A stretch of 64,000 nt of DNA from contig CALZFC010000016.1 in the NCBI GenBank assembly GCA_945643635.1, forward strand, positions 1,002,501 through 1,066,500, in the 5' to 3' direction. The translations under genes were made by a program, and so were the position numbers. The notes beneath the pieces are model-generated. The model did no database searches. It saw only the letters and a program-made list of their open reading frames with translations, and was not told the DNA's origin. Positions within the stretch are counted from its first letter, which is position 1. Each line of letters begins with the position of its first letter. Source of the DNA: Allodiplogaster sudhausi. Lineage: Eukaryota; Nematoda; Chromadorea; Rhabditida; Diplogasteridae. Of this stretch, positions 14,383 through 24,836 are shown one piece after another.

Positions 14383-14665
14383 TCATCCTGCCATTCTTTC
14401 GCCATTCGTTCTTCCACGGAAAATGGCTTTCGAACTCATCGGTTTATCGCCTCCAGTGACGGCTTTTAAAGTATTCGCTTTTGTTTCTCCACATCACTCA
14501 GGCTTAGTCGTTGATTTCACTCTCATTCTCGCTGTCTTTCACATTCTCTCTCGCTCTTTCTCCTTCTCTCTCTCCGACTCTCTCTCTCTTTCTCTTTTCA
14601 TCTCACTCTCTCTCTCTCTCTCTCTTTCTCTTTTCATCTCACTCTCTCTCTCTCTCTCTCTCTCT
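14100..14665. repeat. Tandem duplication, 282 bp x 2, with CT microsatellites
   Basis: A unit containing CATTCTTTCGCCATTCG, AAATGGCTTTCGAACTC, GCCTCCAGTGACGGC and CACATCACTCAGGC is repeated nearly exactly 282 bp later (14168 versus 14450 for GCCTCCAGTGACGG). Each copy ends in interrupted (CT)n runs. The high identity implies recent duplication. Confidence 0.9.
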
Positions 14666-15714
14666 CTCCTTCTCCTCGTCCAAGTCTTTTCAACAGCTTC
14701 ATCTTCATTATCCTGCTCTCTATTTCGAGACGCTGTTTTTTTATCCTCTCTCTTTTCGCAAGGCTATTTTCACGGCTTCTCAAAGGACTCCCCCGAGAAA
14801 CAGTTGGCTTAGCTCTTTTTACGTTATGCGGAAGGTGAAAGAATATTGCAGAATGCGAGAGGAAGTTAGACATAACATGTGAGAGTGGGTAGATAAAGTG
14901 AGATAGAGCGAGTAGATATAGAGGAAGAAAGAGATAAAGTGGAACAGAACTCAGGAGAGAAAGAAGGAAAAAGAGAGGGAAAGTTAAGAGAGGGAGAGTG
15001 AGAGAAAGAGAGTAAAAGTAAAAGAGAGAGCTAGAGAAAGAAAGAGCGAGAGAAAGAGAGTACTGGCAACCAAATTCTGAACGTCTTGGCCAGCTGTCTT
15101 TTCCAGTCTATGGTCCACAGCTCTGATTTGATCGCACGATTTTGTCTCTTTTGCTCACAAAGAACTTTGCCTATGCTGACATGCACTCTCTGTTTCCCCT
15201 CTGTTTCTCTCTCTCTCTCTCTCTCTCCCTCTCTCTCTCTGTTTCTCTTCTTCTGTTTCTTTCTCGCTCTGTTTCTCTTAGTTTTTCTCTGTGTTGATCT
15301 ATCTCTCTCTCTCTCTCTCTCATTCGCTGTCCGCCACTGTCTCGCTTTCCAGCTCCCTCCGTCTATCACTCTTTCTTTTTCATCTCTTGCTTATTCTCCG
15401 ATGTTTCAATCGGGCTTTTATTCTTCATGTTTCTGCATACGGCAGCAATTAATTTCCATAATATTTCTTTATTAACCGTATCGAAAATATTTCATATTAA
15501 TGATTGCTTTGGCCTTTTTTCATTTCTCATATTTCAAATATGAAAAAAACATAATGAATATCTCCCATGTCTTTACTTCTAATGTATGGAAATTAGTGTG
15601 CATAACTCATCGTAGTGAGATACCAGAAAAAAAGATAGTATTGGATTGTTTTTTTCCCTTAAACTTCAAATATCAATCCTTATTCTCGATCTTCGTATTG
15701 TTATTGGTTGTAAT

Positions 15715-15716
<2 letters not shown>

Positions 15717-15761
<45 letters not shown>

Positions 15762-15803
15762 CTCTCTACCTCTCTCTCTCTCTCTGTCTCTCTTTCTCTC
15801 CAG
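15717..15803 (+). promoter_or_regulatory. (CT)n tract forming the polypyrimidine run of a 3' splice or trans-splice acceptor
   Basis: About 80 bases of nearly pure CT repeat end in TTTCTCTCCAG at 15803. The channel start codon follows 47 bases later, with an in-frame TAG between acceptor and ATG. The site can therefore only serve a 5' UTR exon or a spliced-leader acceptor. The role is inferred from position. Confidence 0.5.
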
Positions 15804-15850
15804 GGTAGCAGTCGCCTGCCGCCTTCAGGCGGCTCTCACCACCAGCCGGG

Positions 15851-16358
15851 ATGCTCTGGAATCTCCTCTCGGATGGCTACGAACGATACCATCTCCACCA
15901 TGTGCTCCTTCTCGTGCTTCTCATACTCTACAGTAAGAAAAGACCCTATCGTATCCTCCTCTCTTATGTTTAGTAATTTTGTTAGTTAATATTTCTACTT
16001 CGTTCAAAACATTTATTTTATTTTTTATTCTATCAAACTAAATACAAGTATCACAGAAAGCAGGCATAATTCCCATATTAGTAAAAGTCGTCGTATAAAT
16101 ATTTTTCTGGTGCTACCGTAACCCTTCGACAGGCATCATCGGCGCCGTCATCTTCTGCACGATCGAGGGACAGGCGGAGGAGCGCGACATCTACGAACGA
16201 CACTTGCGCACTCTACGCGCACGCAAGCACATGCTCTCGTCACTTCATGTCAGCTCCCTCTCTCTCCCTCTCTCTCCCCCCCCCTCTCTCTCTCTCTCTC
16301 TCTCTATCCTTCTTTACTCACTTTCTTTCCCTCTCACGTTTTCTCTCTCTTAATAAAA

Positions 16359-16391
<33 letters not shown>

Positions 16392-19300
16392 CAGGCCATC
16401 TACAACGATGGCCGCAACATGACTCTGCCACCAGACGGTCGGCTCCTCCCTATCGTCAACCGCTACAACCATGAAGTGGGCGTGGATCTCTCGCGTGAGC
16501 AGAAGTGGACCATCTGGGGAGGCCTCTACTACGCAGGCACCATCTACACAACAATTGGTTTGGAGAACAGTTACTTTTAATTTTGTTTTCCCACCAATTT
16601 CCTCTAGGAACCTATGTCACAGAGGACAGAAAAGACTACCATCTTTCTTGTCTTCAGTGACAGATTAACACAGACACACGTTAAAACGAAATGTGAGCTT
16701 TGTCGTCGTGAAATAGAAGACGAGGGAAAGTTCAGTTCGGTCCGGGACCACCGAGTTTCGGACAGGTGAGGGGGTTAAGTCGGAAATAAACAGATAGCAA
16801 AACCAAAGAAGAGCAACTTGATCCGATTTCCTCGTGTTCTTATGACTCAATTCGACAAAGTTTTTCGGTTGGGTCAAGAGAAAAGTACTAAAGAGAGATA
16901 AAGGGAGGGAGAGAGCTAGAGAGTGAGATAAAGCATGAGAAAAATATATGTAGAGAAGAAAACAGACATCGAATCAGATACTGACATATTTATTGTAAAT
17001 TAACATGAATAAAAACTATTTTAAAAATTAATTTCCTAACGACAACCTTCCTTTTCCAAGGTTATGGAGATCTCGCTGCTGTTACGGTGGCTGGCCGAAT
17101 CTTTACCGTTCTCTATGCAATCGTTGGCATTCCCATGGTTGGTCAAGCGCTCTCAAGAAGAACTGATTGATCAGATAAATATAAAGAATATATCAATTGT
17201 TAAACAATATAGAAAATAGTAAGAAAATTTGAGTGAATAAACGTAATTTTACAATTTGTCATTAAGGTTGTGACGATTCTCAACGACTGGGGCACCCTCA
17301 TGTTCAATATTGTTCACAGTAAGCGCTGCCGAAACGCTAACCAATTATTTCATTATATGAATAACTACATAGTAATAATAATAATAATAATAATAGAAAT
17401 CTTTTGCATTTTTCTTTCATAAATTTTTCTAGGTAATTTTTGTAACGAAGATTGTGTTTTGTTTTCTTTGCAGGCGTCTGGTGCACTCGAATCGTTCCCT
17501 TCTATCGACGATGCATACGAAAGATTCATCACCAGACACGAGTCAAGAAGAAGCTGCACAGCAAGCATGGCTCGACGGTATGTCTTTTTTCCATTTAATT
17601 AATTTACATTTTTAAAAATTAACGTTTCCCTGGAGTTTATATAGGCAGTTACACAAAAAAAAAATTACTTACAAATTGATAATTGTCGTTGCCTCGCCTA
17701 TTTGTCCGTCTGCACATTCTTGCAGCGTCTTGGCCAATTTTCTATCCATCAATGAAATGATTGATGGATGACCACGCCTGAAAGGGCTAGCTTACACATG
17801 AAGAATGCGTGCTCAGAGGCAGGTGCACAACTGTTCAGAGAGGGGAGAGAAGAGAGAGGGAGAGAGAGAGTGAAACTGAGAGAGGAATAAAGAGAAAAGA
17901 GTTGCGATGGAGAGAGTTATGAAAGATTCTAAGGTACAGAATGAGAGAGAGATAGAGAGAGAGCTAGGGATAGAGATTGAGAGAGAATGGGAAGATGAGG
18001 TTGTACGCTACGTTTAAGATGTCCCAGATTCGACAGCCTGCTTTCACACTCCGTTCTTCCGAAAAAAAATATGTCTTACGTTTAGACTATCTCGCTTATG
18101 AATTGCATTCCATTGCAACTTCTTTTATTACATATCTCCTCACTAGCCTGGTGGTTAAGACCCGTTGTCTACATTGAAAGGGAATTTTGCAAATATTTCA
18201 ACTAATTTTTTTCAGGAATGTATGATTGAGAACGGCGACCTTAAAGTCGTTGCGACGCACCCAGAAATCTACGATGATCACTGTTGGTTTTCATTCCTTT
18301 CTTGAGGTTTCTTGCTTTTTTGGCGACTGAAAGTCGTAGTTTGATTGATAGTCTAAGTGAACATCATTCAAATAAATGATTACATGTATATATTTAAAAA
18401 AATCTTATTTTGGAAATACTATATAAGAATTTTATTAATCTTATTATAGAGAGTATAACTTGCTAGAGTATTCTTTTCCACAGACCTGGACGAGCTACCG
18501 GACGCGGACGCGCCGCTCCCGCTCGGAGTCGTCCTGGTCGTCTTCTCCTCGTGGATGCTGCTGTGCACGGCACTCTTCTCCGCTCTCGAGGGCTGGTCGC
18601 TCGCCGAAAGCGGCTACTTCTTCTTCGTTTCGCTCACCACCATCGGTCAATATTCTATTTCAGATCCCACTGAAGCGTAAAAGTACAAGTCTAGCAAAAA
18701 TACTTAAATCATATAAATATTATTATTTAATTGCATTTTTTTTCTTCTTCTGTTTTATTTTAGATTTTTATTTTATTAAACTTTTTAATATTGTGTTTCC
18801 TTATTGTTTTTAACATATTGTAGAGGAAGTATAAAAAATTATTATTGAGGAAATATAAAAAAAACTGTAGGTTTTGGCGACGTGACCCCCGCCACCACAT
18901 CGCCGTCGCCAACTTTCTGTTCATTCTCATCGGACTCGCCGTCGTCTCCATGACCATCAACGTCATCCAGGCGGGAATATTCACAATTTAAATATTTCTG
19001 CAATGCGGTTTACCTAGTCATTCAAAAAAAAGCAGTCCCTCTAGTTTAAAGAAGAAAGGTCGAGCAAAAAAAAGATTTCGGTGGTCTTCATTCACGCCAT
19101 TTTGTGATAAAGATAGCAATCTATTGGGTTGATGTTTGTCATAGAACTCATCGAGTCAAAATTCTGTTATCACGACTCGATCCCTGCAGATTATATACAT
19201 ATTTATTTAATTTGCAATAGCATGCACTGAAATAACAAGTTTATTTTTCTCCGAATACAGCAAAAATCTAATAGTTTTGCGAATTATTTCCGTTTTATGC

Positions 19301-21271
19301 ACATATTTATTTACTTATTTCCACTTAAAGCTGACGAGCTAATAATGTCAAAGATCAAGATAGTGAGAAAAAAATTAATTCTAAAACCGTCGTCGCCAAC
19401 TTATTAAGCTCAACAATTATTTGTAAGCTCGCGCACATCGGTGGTTTTCATACGCGCCATGTCGTGATAAATTAACCCGGCGGTTTGGTTAACGTTCAGT
19501 AGATGGGTGTTATAAATATCAAATTTTTGCGGTTTCAATTCTAGCGGCGCTGCTTTCGTGTTTATTAAATTTGGCAATAGTATACACTGAAATTTCTCGT
19601 TTCACAGTGTTTGCTCACAATGGAATGGTCTACTCATAGGGTGGCGGATTGCAACGAAATGTGGTTTTCCTGAAAGCTGAAGTCTTAGAATATTTGAAAA
19701 AGTGAACTTTTTTTGCCCAATCGACCTCAGAACCCAGAAATAAATCGATAAAATCTACCTTCCGGTAAGGCAAAGATTGTCTGCAGTGCCAAATGGGATA
19801 ATCTAAGCAGCTGCGTAGCCTATTGGATAACGCGGTTGCGCTACCGTTTGCAAGTCTCGTGTTCGAATCCCAATACACCCTATGAGTAGACCATTCCCTT
19901 GTCAGGTCGTCGAGTAGTTTTGCAACTTGTTTCCTATTATGTTCTCTTTACTTGGCTAATTGTCCCCTGATAAGTGTCAAATGTCAAAATAGTAAATAAG
20001 AGAATAAATTATCTAAAATCGGCATCGCTAATCCAGGAGCACCTGGAGCGCCTCTTCGCCGAGATTGTCGCCAGCATCGATTCGGACTTCAAGATGCGCA
20101 TGGCTGAAAGTATTCTCATTTGCTCATCGCCTATTTTTTGAATCTTGTATGCTTACGATTAATTAATTTTTTATTTATATCACTGCTATATTAAAAATAA
20201 CTAAGCACTCAAAATACTAAGATATGTTTTTATTACAAAGAAAAAGAGCCATAATTCAGGCTCAGACGTTATGGCCATCTCGGACGAGAACACCAACGCC
20301 GGCACGCTCTTGAATGACATGAAGGGAGGTCGTGCTATTCGATATCACAAAAATATTAAATTCTATTTTTTTAAACATATTTAAATAGTGAAACAAGCTT
20401 CAGGGAATAAATATAATATTTTGCATATTAAAGAATGTTTTTTACCATGCAGATGCCGACTTCATCAAAGGATTCGAGAAAGGAATGCACGGCGCAGATC
20501 GGCTGCTCATGAAGTTTATGAGCAATCATCAGTCAGCACTTTCCTATATTTCAATAAGTAGAACAATCTGTTGGATGACGAATAGAGAATGATATTCATA
20601 TAATCCCTTAAAATGTTTCGATTAATACCATTCCAATGCTATGTATATAATTTGTGCAACACAGAAAGAAGATGCTGAACGAAAAGTTTGATGCGAAAGC
20701 GAAGATGCGCAACAGAGCTACTCAAACCAACGTCCAGATAAGAGTTGGTTCAAATTGCATCAACCTTTTTTCTCTTCCGCTTCTCTCTCCTTCTACTTCG
20801 TTATATGTATTTCTATGACATCTTCGGCTCCCTTTACCCCTCCATCTTTGTCACTCTCCTCTTCAAGTCATTCACTTTTTCCTCCTGCTCCTTGTCCAGG
20901 TAGCAAGCGTCCAAACTGGCGGGCAGGAGCCTGCGCCAGCTTATGACACAGACGAGTCAGACGACGAGCCAGAAATTGTTACCGTTGTCCCAGGAATGGT
21001 AAGCACTCTTCGATTCCTTAGTGAACAATTTCTTTCCTTACTTAGTCAACAGTTCCAGGACCTTGCCAATTGAGCTCAGTCCAGAATCATTTTATTAATT
21101 AATATAAATAAAATAGATTGATATGTATGTATATTCTTTCTCATTAAAAATTCGACAAAAAGCTAAATACGTATATTCATATAAAAAAACCTGCTTTCCA
21201 TTCAGCCCCGTCGTCCACCTTCACGAATTAATCCAAAGAAGAAGAGTTACATCTACAATACGGGAGAATGA
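15851..21271 (+). CDS. Two-pore-domain (K2P/TWK-like) potassium channel
   Basis: K2P channels are dimeric plasma-membrane background potassium channels with four membrane segments and two pore loops per subunit. Seen: start MLWNLLSDGYERYHLHH at 15851 (first ATG after an in-frame TAG), TM1 in VLLLVLLILYSIIGAVIF, an extracellular cap with CTIEGQ and AIYNDGRNMTLPP (N-glycosylation sequon), P1 filter TTIGYGD split between exons at about 16554/17062, TM2 with VLYAIVGIPM, TM3 near 18530-18600, P2 filter TTIGFGD split at about 18645/18871, then TM4. The cytoplasmic tail runs through exons at 20036, 20262, 20453, 20665, 20900 and 21206, and ends YIYNTGE with stop TGA at 21269. About 14 exons. The donor ending the TM4 exon is odd: CAG is followed by GC, so either a GC-AG intron or a GT donor at about 18959 is used. 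The family is certain; the subfamily is not. Confidence 0.94.
19040..19600. repeat. Two diverged direct copies of a repeat of about 200 bp
   Basis: GGTCTTCATTCACGCCAT...GTGATAAA (about 19080) is paralleled by GGTTTTCATACGCGCCAT...GTGATAAA (about 19440). TTTGCAATAGCATGCACTGAAA (split; about 19210) is paralleled by TTGGCAATAGTATACACTGAAA (about 19571). They flank the fold-back element on its left inside the large K2P intron. Origin unknown. Confidence 0.6.
19622..19897. mobile_element. Fold-back element with perfect 22-bp inverted ends and a tRNA-like core
   Basis: The 22 bases at 19622-19643 (beginning GGAATGGTCTACTCATAGG) are exactly complementary to 19876-19897 (ending CCTATGAGTAGACCATTCC). 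The 276-bp unit contains pol III box A- and box B-like motifs in its right half. No clear target duplication was found. It may be a tRNA-derived SINE copied into fold-back form or a MITE that captured a tRNA sequence. It lies in the K2P intron 18971-20035. Confidence 0.7.
19808..19875 (+). pseudogene. tRNA-Arg-like sequence (pol III promoter boxes)
   Basis: TAGCCTATTGGATAACGCG matches a tRNA D-arm/box A of arginine type and GTTCGAATCC matches box B. The anticodon and T stems do not pair cleanly, so a functional tRNA is unlikely. It is better read as a tRNA-derived transposon head. Confidence 0.5.
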
Positions 21272-21428
21272 TCAACACAACGAGCGAATAACTTTATTTT
21301 TCAAACTTCCCGAATTTTCTCTCCAATTTTAGAGAGAAATAAATGCCCGTCTCTTTGCGAGGCATGCATACTGTTGAATTATTTGCTATCTCATTGTCAC
21401 TTCATTTTTACTTGCTTTCTTTCCCTCA

Positions 21429-23255
21429 CGGCTCTAAAGACATATTCAATCAAAACGCATCAAAAAAACTTGTCTTTAAATAGGTTATGGTCCTAAAAAA
21501 ACACCATCCATAACCTAGTGTAGTTTTTTCGCCAATTATCATCATATACGGGTTTGCGTTTAAGTGTTCTGATTCTTCTTTAACTGGCATAAACATTTCC
21601 GGTTGATTTTATGATTTACAAACAAATTACCAGTCACATTTGGCAAGAGCCTTTGACATTACTTATGTGTATGCCCAGGAAAGTTAGTACAAAAAATTCC
21701 CAAATAGCTTCAGTTGCTCGCATTGACGCCAACCGTTCATTCCTCTTTTGGTGAAATTAAATGAACTATATTCTTGCATATCCGATAGTGCTCTTATGTT
21801 AACATATATGTAAGTTGGAAACGATGCAGATGTAACCAATTGGTATTCTTTCTACTCATTTCATCTGATCTCTGCCCCAGCGGCTGGTTGCCTCTTCTGC
21901 CTCTTCCATTCTGGCGTGAATCGTCTATCCACATCATGAGTAATCATGAGCCTAGCGGAGCTGAAAACAGGCTCATTATGGTTAGAAGAAATGGCTGTTC
22001 AAGAAAGCGGGCTGTTAACAATCACTTGTTTTCCGATCACATTTTTATTTTTTGTCCCTCATTTATGACCAATCAAGAACTCAAAAGAAACATTTACTAA
22101 TTCCTTCTTTTACCTGTGATTTAGCAATTTTATAAATTCAGGAAAATCGAAAAATTAGAAGAACTTTAATTATTATCAATTATTTGTTGTTGTCGGGGAA
22201 TTGTGTTTAATATTAAAAGGCTAATATAATTTATATCAGTGACACGTAGTAAGCTTGTAACATTCCTGACATTGTAGACGCGCCAAACTCGACAGCCAAG
22301 ACCTGCGAATCGTGGCAAAGCGATTCTGCTGAGAGAAGTCGACTCCTCTTTTCTTCGTCTTCCCTAATCTAAATCTTGTCTCCTTCTCGAAAGGAATCAT
22401 ATCCTTATGATGAGGACCATGCATAAAGCCATCAGAGGCGAAGGATGCCCGGCCCCCACAACTGCACATGCAAAAGGCTCACGGCTCTAAAGACATATTC
22501 AATCAAAGCACATCAAAGAAACTTGTCTTTAAATAGGTTATGGTCCTTAAAAAAAAACACCATCCATAAGCTAGTGTAGTTTTTTCGCCATTTATCATCC
22601 TATACGGGTTTGCGTCCGTGTTTTGATTCTTCTTTAACTGGCATAAACAGTTCCGGTGGATTTTATGATTTACAAACAAATTACCAGTCACATTTGGCAA
22701 GAGACTTTGACATACATATATGTAAACCCAGGAAAGTTAGTACAAACTACCAAACAGTTTCAGCTGCTCGCTTCGCTCACAGTACACTGACGCCAACCGT
22801 TCATTCCTCTTTTGGTGAAATGAAATGAACTATATTCTTGCATATCCGATAGTGCTCTTATGCAAACAAATTATAAGTATGTAAGTGGAAAACGATGCAG
22901 ATTTAACCAATTGGAATACTTTCTACTCATTTCTTCTGATCTCTACCCCAGCGACTGGTTGCCTCTTCTGCCTCTTCCATTCTGGCTTGTATCGTCTATC
23001 CACATCATGAGTTATCTTCAGTCAACCGGAGCTGAAAACAAGCTCATTATGGTTAGCATAGATACATAGCTGTTCAAGATAGCGGGTTGTTAAGAGTCAT
23101 TTGTTTTGGGATCACTTGTTTTTTGTCCCTCATTTATGACCAGGGCTGAATATAACTCAATAACTCAAAAAGAAACATTTACTTATTGCTCCTTTTAATG
23201 CCTGTATTTTTTTTTAAATATCAGGAACATCGAAAATTTGGAAGAAAAAATATTG
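21429..23255. repeat. Tandem duplication of a 1.05-kb unit
   Basis: CGGCTCTAAAGACATATTC starts both copies (21429 and 22480) and similarity continues with small indels through CATCCATAA, TATACGGGTTTGCG, TACCAGTCACATTTGGCAAG, CTTCTGCCTCTTCCATTCTGG and CTCATTATGGTTAG. The second copy ends just before the first recognised exon of the next gene (about 23270). Internal ORFs are short. The segment 22260-22470 is also conserved at 27425-27640. The downstream flank of the K2P gene (21272-21428) holds an AATAAA-like signal near 21340. Confidence 0.85.
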
Positions 23256-23269
23256 ATTGATTCAGGATC

Positions 23270-24796
23270 GCGTTTGCTTGCAAGACGGACTGCGTCCCCT
23301 CTCCATTCATTGCGACTTACGGCGATGGCCGCTACGTCTTCATCCTCGGCGACCAGGAGACCGAGGTGAAACTCAAAAATTATCTGCAAATTGATGATAA
23401 AAAGGGAAACTTAAATTTTCAGAAGTATTAGAATTGGGCCAATTCATGCACTTAATTGATGATAAAAAGGGAAACTGCACATGCATTGCTTTTGTGTCAA
23501 ATGATGAAGCCTCTCTCTTTTCTAAGTACACGTCGGAAGGAGGTGAAGAGATCGAATACGTTTGGTTCTCCCTCGACGTCGTCGACCTTCTCCTCTTGGA
23601 AAGAACGCGCATCCTGCACATCGGCGACTTTTATGACTTTGGGTCAACGCGAATTTATAATTTTCTTTGAATCTAGTTACACACAGAAAAAAAAGTTACG
23701 CTCAAAATAAGTTATTCTAGCAATGTATCGTGGGTAAGTTACGTGGAGAAACACTTGTCAAGTGTTCGCCCCCCACGTCGTCGTCTCCTCCTAAGAAACA
23801 AAGCATAACTTTTTCAGTGGACCCCTGAAAGATACGTGGAGTTATACTTACGACGAGCCAACACAAAAAAGTTGTGATCGAGCGAATCCGCTCCACTCCA
23901 CTAAGAAAAGCAAGATACGTGGAGCGTAACTTATCTGCATGAAACAAAAGTTACGATCTCGTCACGAAGTAGCCATCTCGTAAGTTAGGCAACGTCGAGC
24001 TGCGACACTTACGGGTTCACATTCACATGCGAGCAAAAGTGCTCGAAAAAACTTTTTGTGCACTTTTTCATATTTTTAGAGACCGCAGATGATTTTCCCA
24101 AACCGCTTGAAAATGTAAATGAGGACTGTTTTTGGGGAGTTTAGGTGATCAGAAAACAATTTCTAAAATCAGAATCTCCCGAAAGTTTGAAATTATCTTA
24201 CAAAAACGCCTTTAAAAAATGCGAATTCCTGGGGAAGATGGGTCTCCCACAGTAAGCCCGTCCACGTATCTCAATGTGCCAAACGGAGTTCGGCTGGTCA
24301 GATGCTCGATCCAGACGATATTATCGCCTCGCAGAAATTAATAATAAAAAGTTATAGAACAAGCTCTCTTCAAAATTTTGAATTTATCAGTCCGAACTTG
24401 AAAAATTCCGTTAATTCCGTTACGGTAGGTTGACCCAGTTTTGTGAACAGCCGGCCTAACATTTCGTTTCATGCTTTTCTTGTCTCTAGAAGTGCACGTA
24501 GGCAACCAGGAGTCAGACATTCAGACACACAGAGTCCGTCTCTGTCTGTCTCTTTCTCTCCCTCACTCTCTGTCTTTCTCTCTTTCTCACTCTTATTCTC
24601 ACTCACGCTCTCTCTCTCTCTCTCTCCACAGGTACATGCCTGTCTATGTGCATTTGCGTGCAGAAAAACAGACAGACAGACAGAGAGAGAGGGAGAGAAA
24701 GACAGACAGCCAGACAGAAATGATGAGTACATGAAAGCGTTGATCGATTAGAAGATCTGCAAAATGAACGGTGAAGGATGATATGATGCATTTCGA

Positions 24797-24836
<40 letters not shown>

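Larger units (their letters stand above)
12867..15850. other. Divergent intergenic region SF3B2 / K2P channel, CT- and GA-rich
   Basis: It lies between two divergently oriented starts. 12867-13600 has unique AT-rich sequence with no conserved ORF. 14040-15320 is dominated by (CT)n tracts and the 282-bp duplication; 14880-15060 is GA-rich. Long ORFs here are Ser/Leu runs from CT repeats and were not accepted as genes. 15340-15710 is AT-rich and featureless. Promoters for SF3B2 and possibly a 5' UTR exon for the channel must lie here but no clear motif was seen. Confidence 0.5.

Noticed and set aside
13872..14459. 195-codon plus-strand ORF rich in Ser and Leu
   Set aside because: It runs through (CT)n tracts and the 282-bp duplication; composition and repetition explain the open frame, and overlapping frames are equally open.
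19808..19875. Functional tRNA-Arg gene
   Set aside because: Box A and B are good, but T-stem and anticodon-stem pairing fails and the sequence lies within a fold-back repeat.
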